Source: CAZBSE01 sp964610385
GTDB lineage: Bacteria; Actinomycetota; Humimicrobiia; Humimicrobiales; Humimicrobiaceae
DNA length: 39,328 nucleotides
Assembly: GCA_964610385.1 (NCBI GenBank)
Contig: CAZSXW010000011.1
Coordinates: 1-39,328, forward strand
Reading direction: 5' to 3'
Part shown: piece by piece, positions 17,670 to 25,359 of the stretch
Layout: each line of letters starts with the position of its first letter
Numbering within the stretch: the stretch's first letter is position 1
Notes under the pieces: generated by a model
Told to the model about the DNA's origin: nothing
Database searches by the model: none
What the model saw: only the letters and a program-made list of their open reading frames with translations
Made by a program: the position numbers and the translations under genes

Positions 17670-18386
17670 ATGTATATGAAAAATGTACTGAAAGTTTTTA
17701 TGATTAATGTTGTCTTATTCTTCTTTGTTTTTACTATCAGTTTTATGGCTGCCTGCGACGCACCAGCGGCTACTGAAGAGGCAATAGAGGAAAGAGCAGA
17801 AGAAGGGGAGGAAAGTAAAGGAGAAGAAGTTGAAGAAGCTGAAGAAGCGGAAGTAGTAGAAGATGAAGGACAAACAGCTGAAGAAGAGGAAGAAGAAGTT
17901 GAAGAAGAAGCAGCAGTAGATGAAGAGGAAGAAGAAGCGGCAGAGAATATGAAAATCGAGAGTACTGAATTCGGAAATAATGAGATGATACCGGTAAATT
18001 ATACCTGTGACGGAGCGAATATAAATCCTCAACTTACTATTAGCGATGTTCCCGCAGCTACTGAAAGCCTGGTTTTGATTGTAGATGATCCGGATGCTCC
18101 TGGCGGAACCTGGGTTCACTGGACAGTTTGGAATATTGATCCTTCAATCACAGAAATCCCGGAAAACAGTGTACCTATGGGAGCGGTAGAAGGGATAACA
18201 GACTTTGGCGAAACCGGATACAGAGGACCCTGTCCGCCTTCAGGTACCCATCGTTATTTTTTCAAGCTATATGCCCTGGAAAATACCTTGGAATTGGACA
18301 ATTCTGCAGCGGTTCAGGATATAAATGAAGCAATGGATGGTCATATACTGGAAAGTGCGGAACTTGTTGGTCTATACGGGCAATAG
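17670..18386 (+). CDS. YbhB/YbcL-type PEBP lipoprotein with acidic spacer
   Basis: A 238-aa exported protein of the phosphatidylethanolamine-binding/Raf-kinase-inhibitor-like family. A signal helix ends MAAC, a probable lipobox. An almost pure Glu/Ala/Val spacer runs from about 36 to 92. The PEBP fold shows the ligand-pocket motifs DDPDAPGGTWVHWTVWNI (about 129-146) and GPCPPSGTHRYFFKLYAL (about 185-202). Bacterial members have no settled role. AAGGAGG about 7 nt upstream supports the ATG at 17670. The spacer resembles those of three other exported proteins in this window. Confidence 0.85.
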   Translation: MYMKNVLKVFMINVVLFFFVFTISFMAACDAPAATEEAIEERAEEGEESKGEEVEEAEEAEVVEDEGQTAEEEEEEVEEEAAVDEEEEEAAENMKIESTEFGNNEMIPVNYTCDGANINPQLTISDVPAATESLVLIVDDPDAPGGTWVHWTVWNIDPSITEIPENSVPMGAVEGITDFGETGYRGPCPPSGTHRYFFKLYALENTLELDNSAAVQDINEAMDGHILESAELVGLYGQ

Positions 18387-18434
18387 GTAGAGAAAAAACA
18401 CCCATAATTTTGCTCGCCTCTTTTTAGATAATTA

Positions 18435-18492
18435 TTGCAAAAACTTAGTTTTGTATTAAAATGTTAAGTATATCTAACAATTACTAAGTTTT
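18435..18492 (+). promoter_or_regulatory. Promoter with nested inverted repeats before the panE-like gene
   Basis: TTGCAA (18435-18440), a 16-bp spacer and TAAAAT (18457-18462) form a plausible promoter. AAAACTTAGT (18440-18449) is repeated inverted as ACTAAGTTTT (18483-18492), and inside them TGTTA (18462-18466) faces TAACA (18475-18479). The right arm ends just before the SD, so it may be an operator or an RNA structure affecting initiation. Confidence 0.45.
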
Positions 18493-18506
18493 ACGGGAGC
18501 TTGATT

Positions 18507-19435
18507 ATGAAGATACTGGTCTACGGTGCGGGTGTTATCGGAAGCATATTCGCTTTTAAGCTAAAAAGCGGAGGAAATAACGTTACGGTACTGGCAAGGG
18601 GCAAGAGACTGAGACAGCTTAAAAAATATGGGATCATTATAAAGGATAAAATATTTAATGAAAATTTTAAAACTGATATAAAGGTCATTGATAGATTAAA
18701 ACCGGATGATTATTACGACCTGGTCTTGATAATAATGCAGCGCCAGCAGGTGAGCAAAATACTGCCTATCCTGAAAAAAAATCGTAAAGTCCCTACTTTT
18801 ATTTTTATGGGCAACAATGTCAACGGTGCCGAAGAATATCTGAATTTTCTTGACCGAAAAAGAATCTTATTGGGATTTGGAGGACCAGGAGGGTATCGAA
18901 AGGATAATTCCGTAATTGCTGCCTATGTAAGAGATTATTGCATTTTATATGTTGGAGAACTTGATGGAGTAGTAAGCAGCAGGATTGAACATATTAAGTT
19001 TTTCAAAAAGCAGATATTAAAGTCGAGATCCCTAAAAGCATAGATGCATGGTTAAAAACCCATGCCGCGCTTATAAGTCCGCTTGCAGTAGCAGCTTATA
19101 CTTTAAGAGACAGGGGTACGAGGTTAAGAGATGAGGACAAGAAAATAGTTCTGTCTATTAAAGCTTTTAAAGAAAATTTAAGAGCGCTCGAAGAATTAGG
19201 GATCACCATACTGCCGAAAAAAATTAAAATAATGAGATTTATACCGGTATATTTTTTGAAAAGAAAATTGAAAAGCCTGCTTAATTCCGAATTTGGGAAA
19301 ATAGCATTATCAGGTCATGCGGATTGTGCACGGAATGAGATGAAAAAGATAATTATGGATTTCAGGAACTTGGTACGGGATGTCAAGACGGATATGAGTG
19401 CCAATGACTATCTTTATAAAAAACAAATAATATAA
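18507..19435 (+). pseudogene. Ketopantoate-reductase-like gene with a -1 frameshift
   Basis: The N-terminal frame (18507-19043) has the ApbA/PanE Rossmann motif VYGAGVIGSIFA and FMGNNVNGAEEY, and stops after about 179 residues. The remaining C-terminal domain (ADIKVEIPKSIDAWLKTHAA onwards, to a stop at 19435) continues in the -1 frame. A slip at CAAAAAG (19004-19010) would join the two without losing a residue, giving about 310 aa, the family length. It may be a mutated gene, a sequencing error or, less likely, programmed frameshifting. The family reduces 2-oxo acids such as ketopantoate with NADPH, but the diverged sequence leaves the substrate open. The ATG at 18507 has GGGAG 7 nt upstream. 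Confidence 0.75.
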
Positions 19436-19566
19436 AAAGTTAAGTTGATTACTGCAAGTTAAATTAAATCAGGCCCAATCTTTTATATGCCGGTGCTTTG
19501 TTTATGGTTGTATCCCGATTAATACCATAGTTATACGAGAAGTAATCCGCTTTTTGAAAATAATTC

Positions 19567-19630
19567 TTGACATATATAATCCTACAAGTATAATAAGTAT
19601 AATTAATATGAATTGTATAACTAATATGAA
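19567..19630 (+). promoter_or_regulatory. abrB-type promoter with phased repeats
   Basis: Consensus TTGACA (19567-19572), a 16-bp spacer and TATAAT (19589-19594) give a strong promoter. Overlapping and following it, GTATAA occurs at 19588, 19597 and 19615 (spacings 9 and 18). The last two lie in 16-bp units, GTATAATTAATATGAA (19597-19612) and GTATAACTAATATGAA (19615-19630), with one mismatch. The position across the start site suits an autoregulatory operator for the AbrB-like protein. Confidence 0.6.
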
Positions 19631-19642
19631 AAGTAGGAAATT

Positions 19643-19885
19643 ATGGAAGTGACAAAAGGAAAGTATATATTCGGCACTGTGAAAGTGGGTGAAAAAGGGC
19701 AGATTGTAATTCCAAAGGAAGCAAGAGAAATTTTTGATATAAAGCCTGGTGATGATTTATTGGTTATAGGAGATGAAAAAAAAGGAATTGCAATAGCAAA
19801 GGCAAGTGTTATGAAGAATCTTGTCCACAAAATATTAGAGGGAATGGGCGAAGTTAGAAAAAGAGCAGGAAAACCTCATAAGTGA
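19643..19885 (+). CDS. AbrB/MazE/SpoVT-family DNA-binding regulator
   Basis: An 80-aa protein with the swapped-hairpin DNA-binding fold: VKVGEKGQIVIPKEAREIFDI at about 12-32 and PGDDLLVIGDEKKGIAI at about 34-50, followed by a short helical tail. Proteins of this family bind DNA as dimers and often repress their own operon. AGGAAATT precedes the ATG. The next two genes on the same strand are methyltransferases (37 and about 40 bp gaps), so all three probably form one operon controlled from the promoter at 19567. No toxin gene follows, which argues against a toxin-antitoxin pair. Confidence 0.85.
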   Translation: MEVTKGKYIFGTVKVGEKGQIVIPKEAREIFDIKPGDDLLVIGDEKKGIAIAKASVMKNLVHKILEGMGEVRKRAGKPHK

Positions 19886-19922
19886 TTTAAAAACTGTGTA
19901 AAATTTTTATAGAGGATGTGAA

Positions 19923-20573
19923 ATGGTAGGACCAAGAATTCAAGAAACTGGTGAAGGCATACAGGACGAAACATCTGTCAGATTGTTTGATAATTTTAAA
20001 AGGATGATGAGGGACAGGGGCTGGCTGGAGACAAGCGGTGTTTTAAAAGCGGGAATAGATAAAGGGTCTATTCTTGAGATTGGCTCCGGTCCTGATTATC
20101 TGGGACTTGAATGGTTAAGTAAGACAAAGGCGACTAAACTGATAGGTTTGGAGATAAGTTTAAATATGATCAAGGTTGCACAAAAAAATGCCGGGGAGTA
20201 CGGACTTAAGTCCAGAGTAAAATATATTAAAGGCGATGCACATAAATTGCCTTTTGCAGACAATAAATTTGACGGAGTTTTCAGCTGTGAGTCTTTGCAT
20301 GAGTGGGTGGAGCCCTTACTGGTGTTTAGCGAAATATACAGGGTTTTAAGATCCGGAGGTAAATTTTTAGTGGCGGATTTACGTAGAGATATGAATCCTC
20401 TGGTGAAATACCTTATGAAATTAATTGCGGGATCCAGAGTTATGAAAGAAGGACTTCTGTCTTCGATAAATGCTGCCTACACTCCAGGTGAAATAGATGA
20501 AATTCTAAAAAGTACGGATATTGAAAGTTATAAAGTCCATAAAAACTTACTGGGCCTGAGTGTAACAGGCTAA
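19923..20573 (+). CDS. Class I SAM-dependent methyltransferase
   Basis: A 216-aa Methyltransf_11-type enzyme. SAM motif I is ILEIGSGPDYLG (about 50-61), the acidic end of strand 2 is GLEIS (about 75-79), motif II is GDAHKLPF near 106-113, and FDGVFSCESLHEW follows. The N-terminal GEGIQDETSVRLFDNFKR resembles a group of anaerobe methyltransferases. The substrate is unknown. AGAGG before the ATG and the 37-bp gap from abrB point to co-expression. The later RDMNPLVKYLMKL helix suggests a small-molecule or membrane-proximal acceptor, which is only a guess. Confidence 0.82.
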   Translation: MVGPRIQETGEGIQDETSVRLFDNFKRMMRDRGWLETSGVLKAGIDKGSILEIGSGPDYLGLEWLSKTKATKLIGLEISLNMIKVAQKNAGEYGLKSRVKYIKGDAHKLPFADNKFDGVFSCESLHEWVEPLLVFSEIYRVLRSGGKFLVADLRRDMNPLVKYLMKLIAGSRVMKEGLLSSINAAYTPGEIDEILKSTDIESYKVHKNLLGLSVTG

Positions 20574-20613
20574 AAAATATAAATAAGGTATTGGGGGACA
20601 GGAGGAAGATATA

Positions 20614-21141
20614 ATGAAATCTTCAGAGATAAATTTTCATTATGAGATTATGTGTTTTTTTTATAAAGTCCGGGATTTTTTTAGTCCTCCTTTAAATATG
20701 TTGAAGGAGGCGGACATTAATCCGGGGTATGGTATTCTTGATTTCGGGTGCGGTCCGGGCAGTTATTCTATTGCTGCTTCTAAGGTAGTTGGGGAAACAG
20801 GTAGAATTTATTCACTGGATATTCACCCCCTTGCAACGAAGAAAATCAAACGTACAGCTGCGAAACAGGGATTAGGTAATATAGAGACAATACAGTCTGA
20901 TTGTAAAACCGGTCTGCCTGACGGAAGCATGGATGTTGTTTTGCTTTATGATGTATATCATGATTTATATAATAGATCATCAGTATTAAAAGAATTACAC
21001 CGTATACTGAAACCTGAAGGCATATTATCTTTCAGCGACCATCATATGGGAAAAGAGGAAATATTATCGGAACTAACGGGGAAAGGTTTATTCAAATTAA
21101 AAAAAGAACATAAGAAAACATGTAGTTTTATAAAGATTTGA
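20614..21141 (+). CDS. Second class I SAM-dependent methyltransferase
   Basis: A 175-aa enzyme with motif I ILDFGCGPGSYS (about 41-52), an acidic strand-2 end SLDIHP (about 68-73), motif II SDCKTGLPDGSMDVVLLYDVYH (about 95-116, here split by a short loop) and HRILKPEGILSF (about 129-140). It is related to the upstream methyltransferase only by fold. AGGAGGAAG gives a strong SD. As third gene of the AbrB operon it may act on the same or a linked substrate, possibly in modification of a metal, metalloid or lipid. The sequence does not decide this. Confidence 0.8.
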   Translation: MKSSEINFHYEIMCFFYKVRDFFSPPLNMLKEADINPGYGILDFGCGPGSYSIAASKVVGETGRIYSLDIHPLATKKIKRTAAKQGLGNIETIQSDCKTGLPDGSMDVVLLYDVYHDLYNRSSVLKELHRILKPEGILSFSDHHMGKEEILSELTGKGLFKLKKEHKKTCSFIKI

Positions 21142-21223
21142 TTTATTTCCTACAAAAATTAATATTTTATATATGACAGTATAAAAACAGCTATTATCTC
21201 TGGTGCTTACCGGATGTATGCTG

Positions 21224-22261
21224 CTACTGGTAACTTACCTTTTCTACTCCCTGTACCATTGCTATCCAGGTTGAGCCCGCATTGAATGAAACTGTTTTAC
21301 CATTATTGTCTCTGAATATGAAAGGCTCATATGCACTTCCCCGATACCAGCTTCCCTGAATTGCTTTTCCATCAAGGAAAATAAAAGCGGTTCCGCTTCC
21401 GGTGGTCCTGACTGACATGTGGCCATACTTATCAAGCGGGCCCAGGATATCCGTGGCCATTACCACTATGTTTTTTGCTGTTATATGCTGACCGGTATCA
21501 TAATCCAGGTGAGCGGTGCCTCCCATATATCTGAGATAATAATTTCCGCTCCTATTGTAAATATATCTCACATCAAAGCCCCGCGGCGCGTAGGCCTGGG
21601 TTGAGAAATCTATATTGATATTGGTGACATTCCCCCTCTCTCCCTCTGGGGCTTCAGCTTTATATGAAAAGGGTATGCCTCCGCCTTCAAGCGGATAGCC
21701 AAGCTGAGCTGCTTTTTCTCTTAATTTTATTACTGACATAAAAGCCGTATGTTCCTGTATTGAGCTTCTGTTCCAGTCTCTCCAGTAAGGAGCCTGTCCG
21801 GTAATGGAACTGTAGCCCGACCTGTCTGACATTGCACTTAAAACATACATTCCCAGGTCTTGTATTACCTTATAGCATTCGGGATAAGTACCAAAAAAAG
21901 CGTAAATAGGATCAAATCCCCTGGCGATTTCCGCATAATAGGGTCTTGCACTTCTTACGGGTCCTACTACGGGTGCACTATTGGAATTGTAAATAGCCAC
22001 AAATCTGGTTATCCCGTATTCATCTACAACCTCGAAAACTACATCTGCAAAGATAAGTCCGGATTGAGGTCTGGCTGCAAAGCTGTTTTCAACCATTACT
22101 GCGACAGGCCTTGTGCCTGTTCCTTCACCAGGTAGGTCTGATACCGTCTGCGGCACTTTTGATTGGCTGATCCATCCTGAAAGAGGGATTACTGACATTA
22201 GAGTTATGATTAAAAAAGATGTGATTAAAACTAGGTAAAAAAATTTTCTTTTATGATTCAT
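21224..22261 (-). CDS. DUF3048 (YerB-like) exported protein
   Basis: A 345-aa protein with an N-terminal membrane anchor (about 8-28) and a DUF3048/YerB body: RPVAVMVENSFAARPQSGL (about 51-69), ADVVFEVVDEYGITRFVAIY (about 72-91), VGPVRSARPYY (about 98-108) and a C-terminal QGSWYRGSAYEPF domain. Bacillus subtilis YerB is a lipoprotein of uncertain function; here no lipobox Cys is evident, so a signal anchor is likely. It is transcribed away from the degV gene. The ATG at 22261 gives the family's full N-terminus. Confidence 0.85.
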   Translation of the reverse strand: MNHKRKFFYLVLITSFLIITLMSVIPLSGWISQSKVPQTVSDLPGEGTGTRPVAVMVENSFAARPQSGLIFADVVFEVVDEYGITRFVAIYNSNSAPVVGPVRSARPYYAEIARGFDPIYAFFGTYPECYKVIQDLGMYVLSAMSDRSGYSSITGQAPYWRDWNRSSIQEHTAFMSVIKLREKAAQLGYPLEGGGIPFSYKAEAPEGERGNVTNINIDFSTQAYAPRGFDVRYIYNRSGNYYLRYMGGTAHLDYDTGQHITAKNIVVMATDILGPLDKYGHMSVRTTGSGTAFIFLDGKAIQGSWYRGSAYEPFIFRDNNGKTVSFNAGSTWIAMVQGVEKVSYQ

Positions 22262-22420
22262 AAGAATAATTCCATTCCTTATATCCTTAATAAAATTTAT
22301 ATCGATTATAACATCATTTTTAATCCATTTGCCAGTTTAATTTAAAACTTAAAAAAGAATTATTTTTTATTTAAAATATTGTAAAATAAGTCTCATACAT
22401 TAATTAGGGAAAGGAATGCT

Positions 22421-23779
22421 TTGGAGAACATTGCCATAGTCACTGATACCACATCTGATATACCTGAAAAGTTGGTTGAAAAGTATAAAATAACCATAGT
22501 TCCTCTGTATGTAGGATTTGAAGGTAAGTTATATCTGGAGGGAAAAGAAATAACAGGTAAAGAAGTATACGAAAAATTGCTGGCTGGGGTAAGAGTACAT
22601 ACCTCCACGCCCTCTGTAGGGGATTTTATGAAAATCTACAGGAATTTGATCAAGAAAGAGAAAAAGACTTTGATCTATTCTATACATCTCAGTTCAAAAC
22701 TCTCTTCGGCTGTCAATTCAGCAGAGCAGGCCAAAAAATTTTTCCCAAAGGCAAGGATTAAGATTATTGATTCAAAAACTGCTGCTATTAACCTGGGCTT
22801 TATTGTCCTGGAAGCTGCCAGAGCAGTATCGCGAGGTGAAAGCGAGGAAATGATAGACAGCATCATAGATTATTTAAAAAAGAAAAATAAAATGTTCGCC
22901 ACTTTTGAGAATTTTGAATATTTGTTTAAAGGAGGAAGGGCACCTTTCCTGGGAAAATTTCTGGCAAGATCAATGATATTAAAACCGATCGTCACCATAG
23001 GAAGTGATGGTAAGGTAAAGCTTAAAAAATTTGTAAGAAATAAAAGAAACTCTATTATTGAACTTTACAGGCAGATAAGAAAAGATCCGTTTTCTACTGG
23101 TAAAAAGAAGATCGGAATCTTTTACGGTTCTGACATAAATCCGGCACTGGAACTTAAGAAGATGGTGAAGGAAGATAAAAAGATTGAAATCGATGAGCTG
23201 ATTTTAACCGAAGTGACCACGATTATGAGTGCTCATACCGGTCCGGGGATCTGGGGAATATCTTCCTGTCCTGCAATACCTAAATCATCAAAAAGTATGA
23301 ATTGGAGGTTTATTATGAATACAGATCTTAGCAAATTATCGGAAAAGAGTATCACGGAACTAAAAAAAGCTCTTAATGATTTATCTGTAAAGAGTAAAGA
23401 TGCTATAAAATATGTTTCAAAGGACCTATCTGAGAAGGGTAAGGTCGTCTTGAAGGGTGCCCTTAGAAATCTTTCTGAGAAGAGTAAAGATGTTTTTGAT
23501 GATATTTCCGAAAGAAGTAAAGACATTTTTGATAATCTGTCTATAAAAGCAAAAGGAGTCACAAGTGAATTTTCCGAGAGAGGTAAAGTAACAGCGAAAG
23601 ATTTATCTATAAGGGGTAGGGAGAAAATAGAGGATTTATCCGATAAAAGCAAACAAGCTTTGAAGAAAGCTCTGATTGATTTATCGGAGAAGAGTAAGGC
23701 TGCCTCAAAGGATTTTTCCGATAAAAGTAAGAAGGCTTTAAAAGAAGCTCTGATAAAGTTAGCTGATAAGATTGAATAA
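22421..23779 (+). CDS. DegV-family fatty-acid-binding protein with 11/15-residue repeat tail
   Basis: Residues 1 to about 285 are a complete DegV protein: VTDTTSDIP, HTSTPSVGDF, SSKLSSAVNSAE, EYLFKGGRAP and the terminal AHTGPGIWG. DegV/FakB proteins bind fatty acids and present them to FakA kinase. The frame continues with an extra 154 residues from Met299 made of regular amphipathic units such as LSEKSKDVFDD (11) and LSDKSKQALKKALID (15). The tail is rich in Lys and Ser and should form a long helix that could bind lipid surfaces. The tail's first ATG (23315) has GGAGG 7 nt before it, so it may also be made as a separate protein. The main start is a TTG with AAAGG 6 nt upstream. Confidence 0.85.
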   Translation: MENIAIVTDTTSDIPEKLVEKYKITIVPLYVGFEGKLYLEGKEITGKEVYEKLLAGVRVHTSTPSVGDFMKIYRNLIKKEKKTLIYSIHLSSKLSSAVNSAEQAKKFFPKARIKIIDSKTAAINLGFIVLEAARAVSRGESEEMIDSIIDYLKKKNKMFATFENFEYLFKGGRAPFLGKFLARSMILKPIVTIGSDGKVKLKKFVRNKRNSIIELYRQIRKDPFSTGKKKIGIFYGSDINPALELKKMVKEDKKIEIDELILTEVTTIMSAHTGPGIWGISSCPAIPKSSKSMNWRFIMNTDLSKLSEKSITELKKALNDLSVKSKDAIKYVSKDLSEKGKVVLKGALRNLSEKSKDVFDDISERSKDIFDNLSIKAKGVTSEFSERGKVTAKDLSIRGREKIEDLSDKSKQALKKALIDLSEKSKAASKDFSDKSKKALKEALIKLADKIE

Positions 23780-24674
23780 AAGGGATAAATATCATAAGCA
23801 TAGACACAATACTATAGCCAATATCAAAATAGCATTTTTTTTGAATCTTGGTTTTGCCTTTATTGAAATAGCCGGTGGTTTATGGACAAACAGCCTGGCA
23901 ATAACATCCGATGCTTTACATGATCTCGGAGACAGTATATCGCTTGGATTATCCTGGTTTTTGGAAAGATACTCGTTAAAGAGGAAAGATGAAAGATATT
24001 CCTATGGCTACAGAAGATACTCACTGCTGGCTGCATTGATAACAGGCCTGATATTGATTGCAGGATCGATTTATATATTATCTGAAGCTATACCAAGGAT
24101 ATTTAATCCCGAACAGTCTAATGCAAAAGGAATGCTGCTGTTTGCCATAGCGGGGATGTTGGTAAACGGTATCGCTGTACTAAGAGTAAGAAGAGGAAAA
24201 TCTTTGAATGAAAGAATCGTTTTCCTGCACCTTTTTGAAGATGTACTCGGTTGGACAGCTGTTTTTACAATAAGTATTATAATGATCTACAGGGATATAC
24301 CCATACTGGATCCTATACTTTCAATAATAATCACTTTATATATCTCTTACCGCGTTTTTATGAACCTAAAAAAGACGTTTTCTATATTTCTGCAGGCAGT
24401 TCCTGAAGGAATAGATATAAAGGAAATAGAAAAAAAACTGCTGAAGATTGATAAGGTTATAGATATTCACCATACACATATATGGTCCATAGACAGTCTT
24501 AATAATGTGTTTACGACTCATATTATAGTAGAGGATGGTATAAACAGGGAAGAGCTGAATAGCATAAAAAAGAAAGTCAAGAGAATAACCCAGTCACTGG
24601 ACCTGAAGCATTCCACTATAGAGATCGAATATGAAAGTGAATTCTGCAGATTAAGAGATAAGGAATGCTTTTAA
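23772..24674 (+). CDS. Cation diffusion facilitator metal exporter
   Basis: A 300-aa CDF transporter with six membrane segments and a C-terminal cytoplasmic domain. Metal-site residues are H50 and D54 in helix 2 (SDALHDLGDS) and H153 and D157 in helix 5 (HLFEDVLG). This HxxxD pair is typical of zinc/cadmium CzcD-like members, which exchange metal for protons. The C-terminal IHHTHIWSID segment fits the metallochaperone-like domain. The TTG start overlaps the DegV frame by 8 nt, suggesting translational coupling. The stop overlaps the convergent phoU gene by a few bases. Confidence 0.88.
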   Translation: MNKRDKYHKHRHNTIANIKIAFFLNLGFAFIEIAGGLWTNSLAITSDALHDLGDSISLGLSWFLERYSLKRKDERYSYGYRRYSLLAALITGLILIAGSIYILSEAIPRIFNPEQSNAKGMLLFAIAGMLVNGIAVLRVRRGKSLNERIVFLHLFEDVLGWTAVFTISIIMIYRDIPILDPILSIIITLYISYRVFMNLKKTFSIFLQAVPEGIDIKEIEKKLLKIDKVIDIHHTHIWSIDSLNNVFTTHIIVEDGINREELNSIKKKVKRITQSLDLKHSTIEIEYESEFCRLRDKECF

Positions 24675-25342
24675 TTATCGGAGTGAAAGACTCTGTAATC
24701 TCCTGTCAGGAAATATTGGACTCTTTCACTGATACTTACAGCATGATCGCCTATTCTTTCCAGATACCTGCTGGTAAGCAGGATATTGGTGATTATCTTT
24801 GTGGCATCTTTATTGTTATAGCTGGAAGTATATAGATTTTTTATAATTACTTTCTGCATGTCATCTACGTCATCATCTATTTTTCCCAATTTAGAGGCTA
24901 ATTTAATATCCTTGTTCTTAAATGCGCCTGACGATTTTGATAATTCCAGTATGACCAGATTTTTCATTTCTACCAGTAATTCTTTAATATTTTTATTCAG
25001 GTATGGAGTTTTAAGTTTGGCTAATCTTTTGGTCACCTTGGCGATATTAACGGAAAGATTACCGATACGTTCCAGGTGTATGATTATATTACTTATGGAG
25101 TGAAGGTATCTCAAATCAATGGCAACAGGTTGATATTCTGCCTGCAGTACTATACATTTCTCTTCAATTGCAATCTCATAATCATCTATTTTGACATCTT
25201 CATCTATGACTTTCCGGGCTAAATCAGTGTCGTGATCAATCAGTGAATTCACTGAATTGCGCACGGCATCTTGAGCAAGGTTACTCATTGATATTACATT
25301 TTTAGTTATTATTCCTATCTGTCTGTAAAATTTTTTTCTCAT
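24671..25342 (-). CDS. phoU: PhoU-like phosphate regulatory protein
   Basis: A 223-aa all-helical protein with two PhoU repeats. The conserved segments DYEIAIEEKCIVL, DLRYLHSISNIIIHLERIGNLSVNIAK (split by a few variable residues) and TSRYLERIGDHAVSISERV are present. The E/D-rich R-x-G-D/N helices bind metal clusters in the family. It lies 17 bp downstream of the Na/Pi cotransporter gene on the same strand, so the two form an operon for phosphate uptake control rather than a pst operon. The SD is weak. Confidence 0.87.
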   Translation of the reverse strand: MRKKFYRQIGIITKNVISMSNLAQDAVRNSVNSLIDHDTDLARKVIDEDVKIDDYEIAIEEKCIVLQAEYQPVAIDLRYLHSISNIIIHLERIGNLSVNIAKVTKRLAKLKTPYLNKNIKELLVEMKNLVILELSKSSGAFKNKDIKLASKLGKIDDDVDDMQKVIIKNLYTSSYNNKDATKIITNILLTSRYLERIGDHAVSISERVQYFLTGDYRVFHSDN

Positions 25343-25359
25343 ATTATTTATTCTTTAAA

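Noticed and set aside
19643..20573. Toxin-antitoxin pair led by the AbrB/MazE-like protein
   Set aside because: The downstream genes are full class I methyltransferases with SAM motifs, not PIN or MazF-type toxins.
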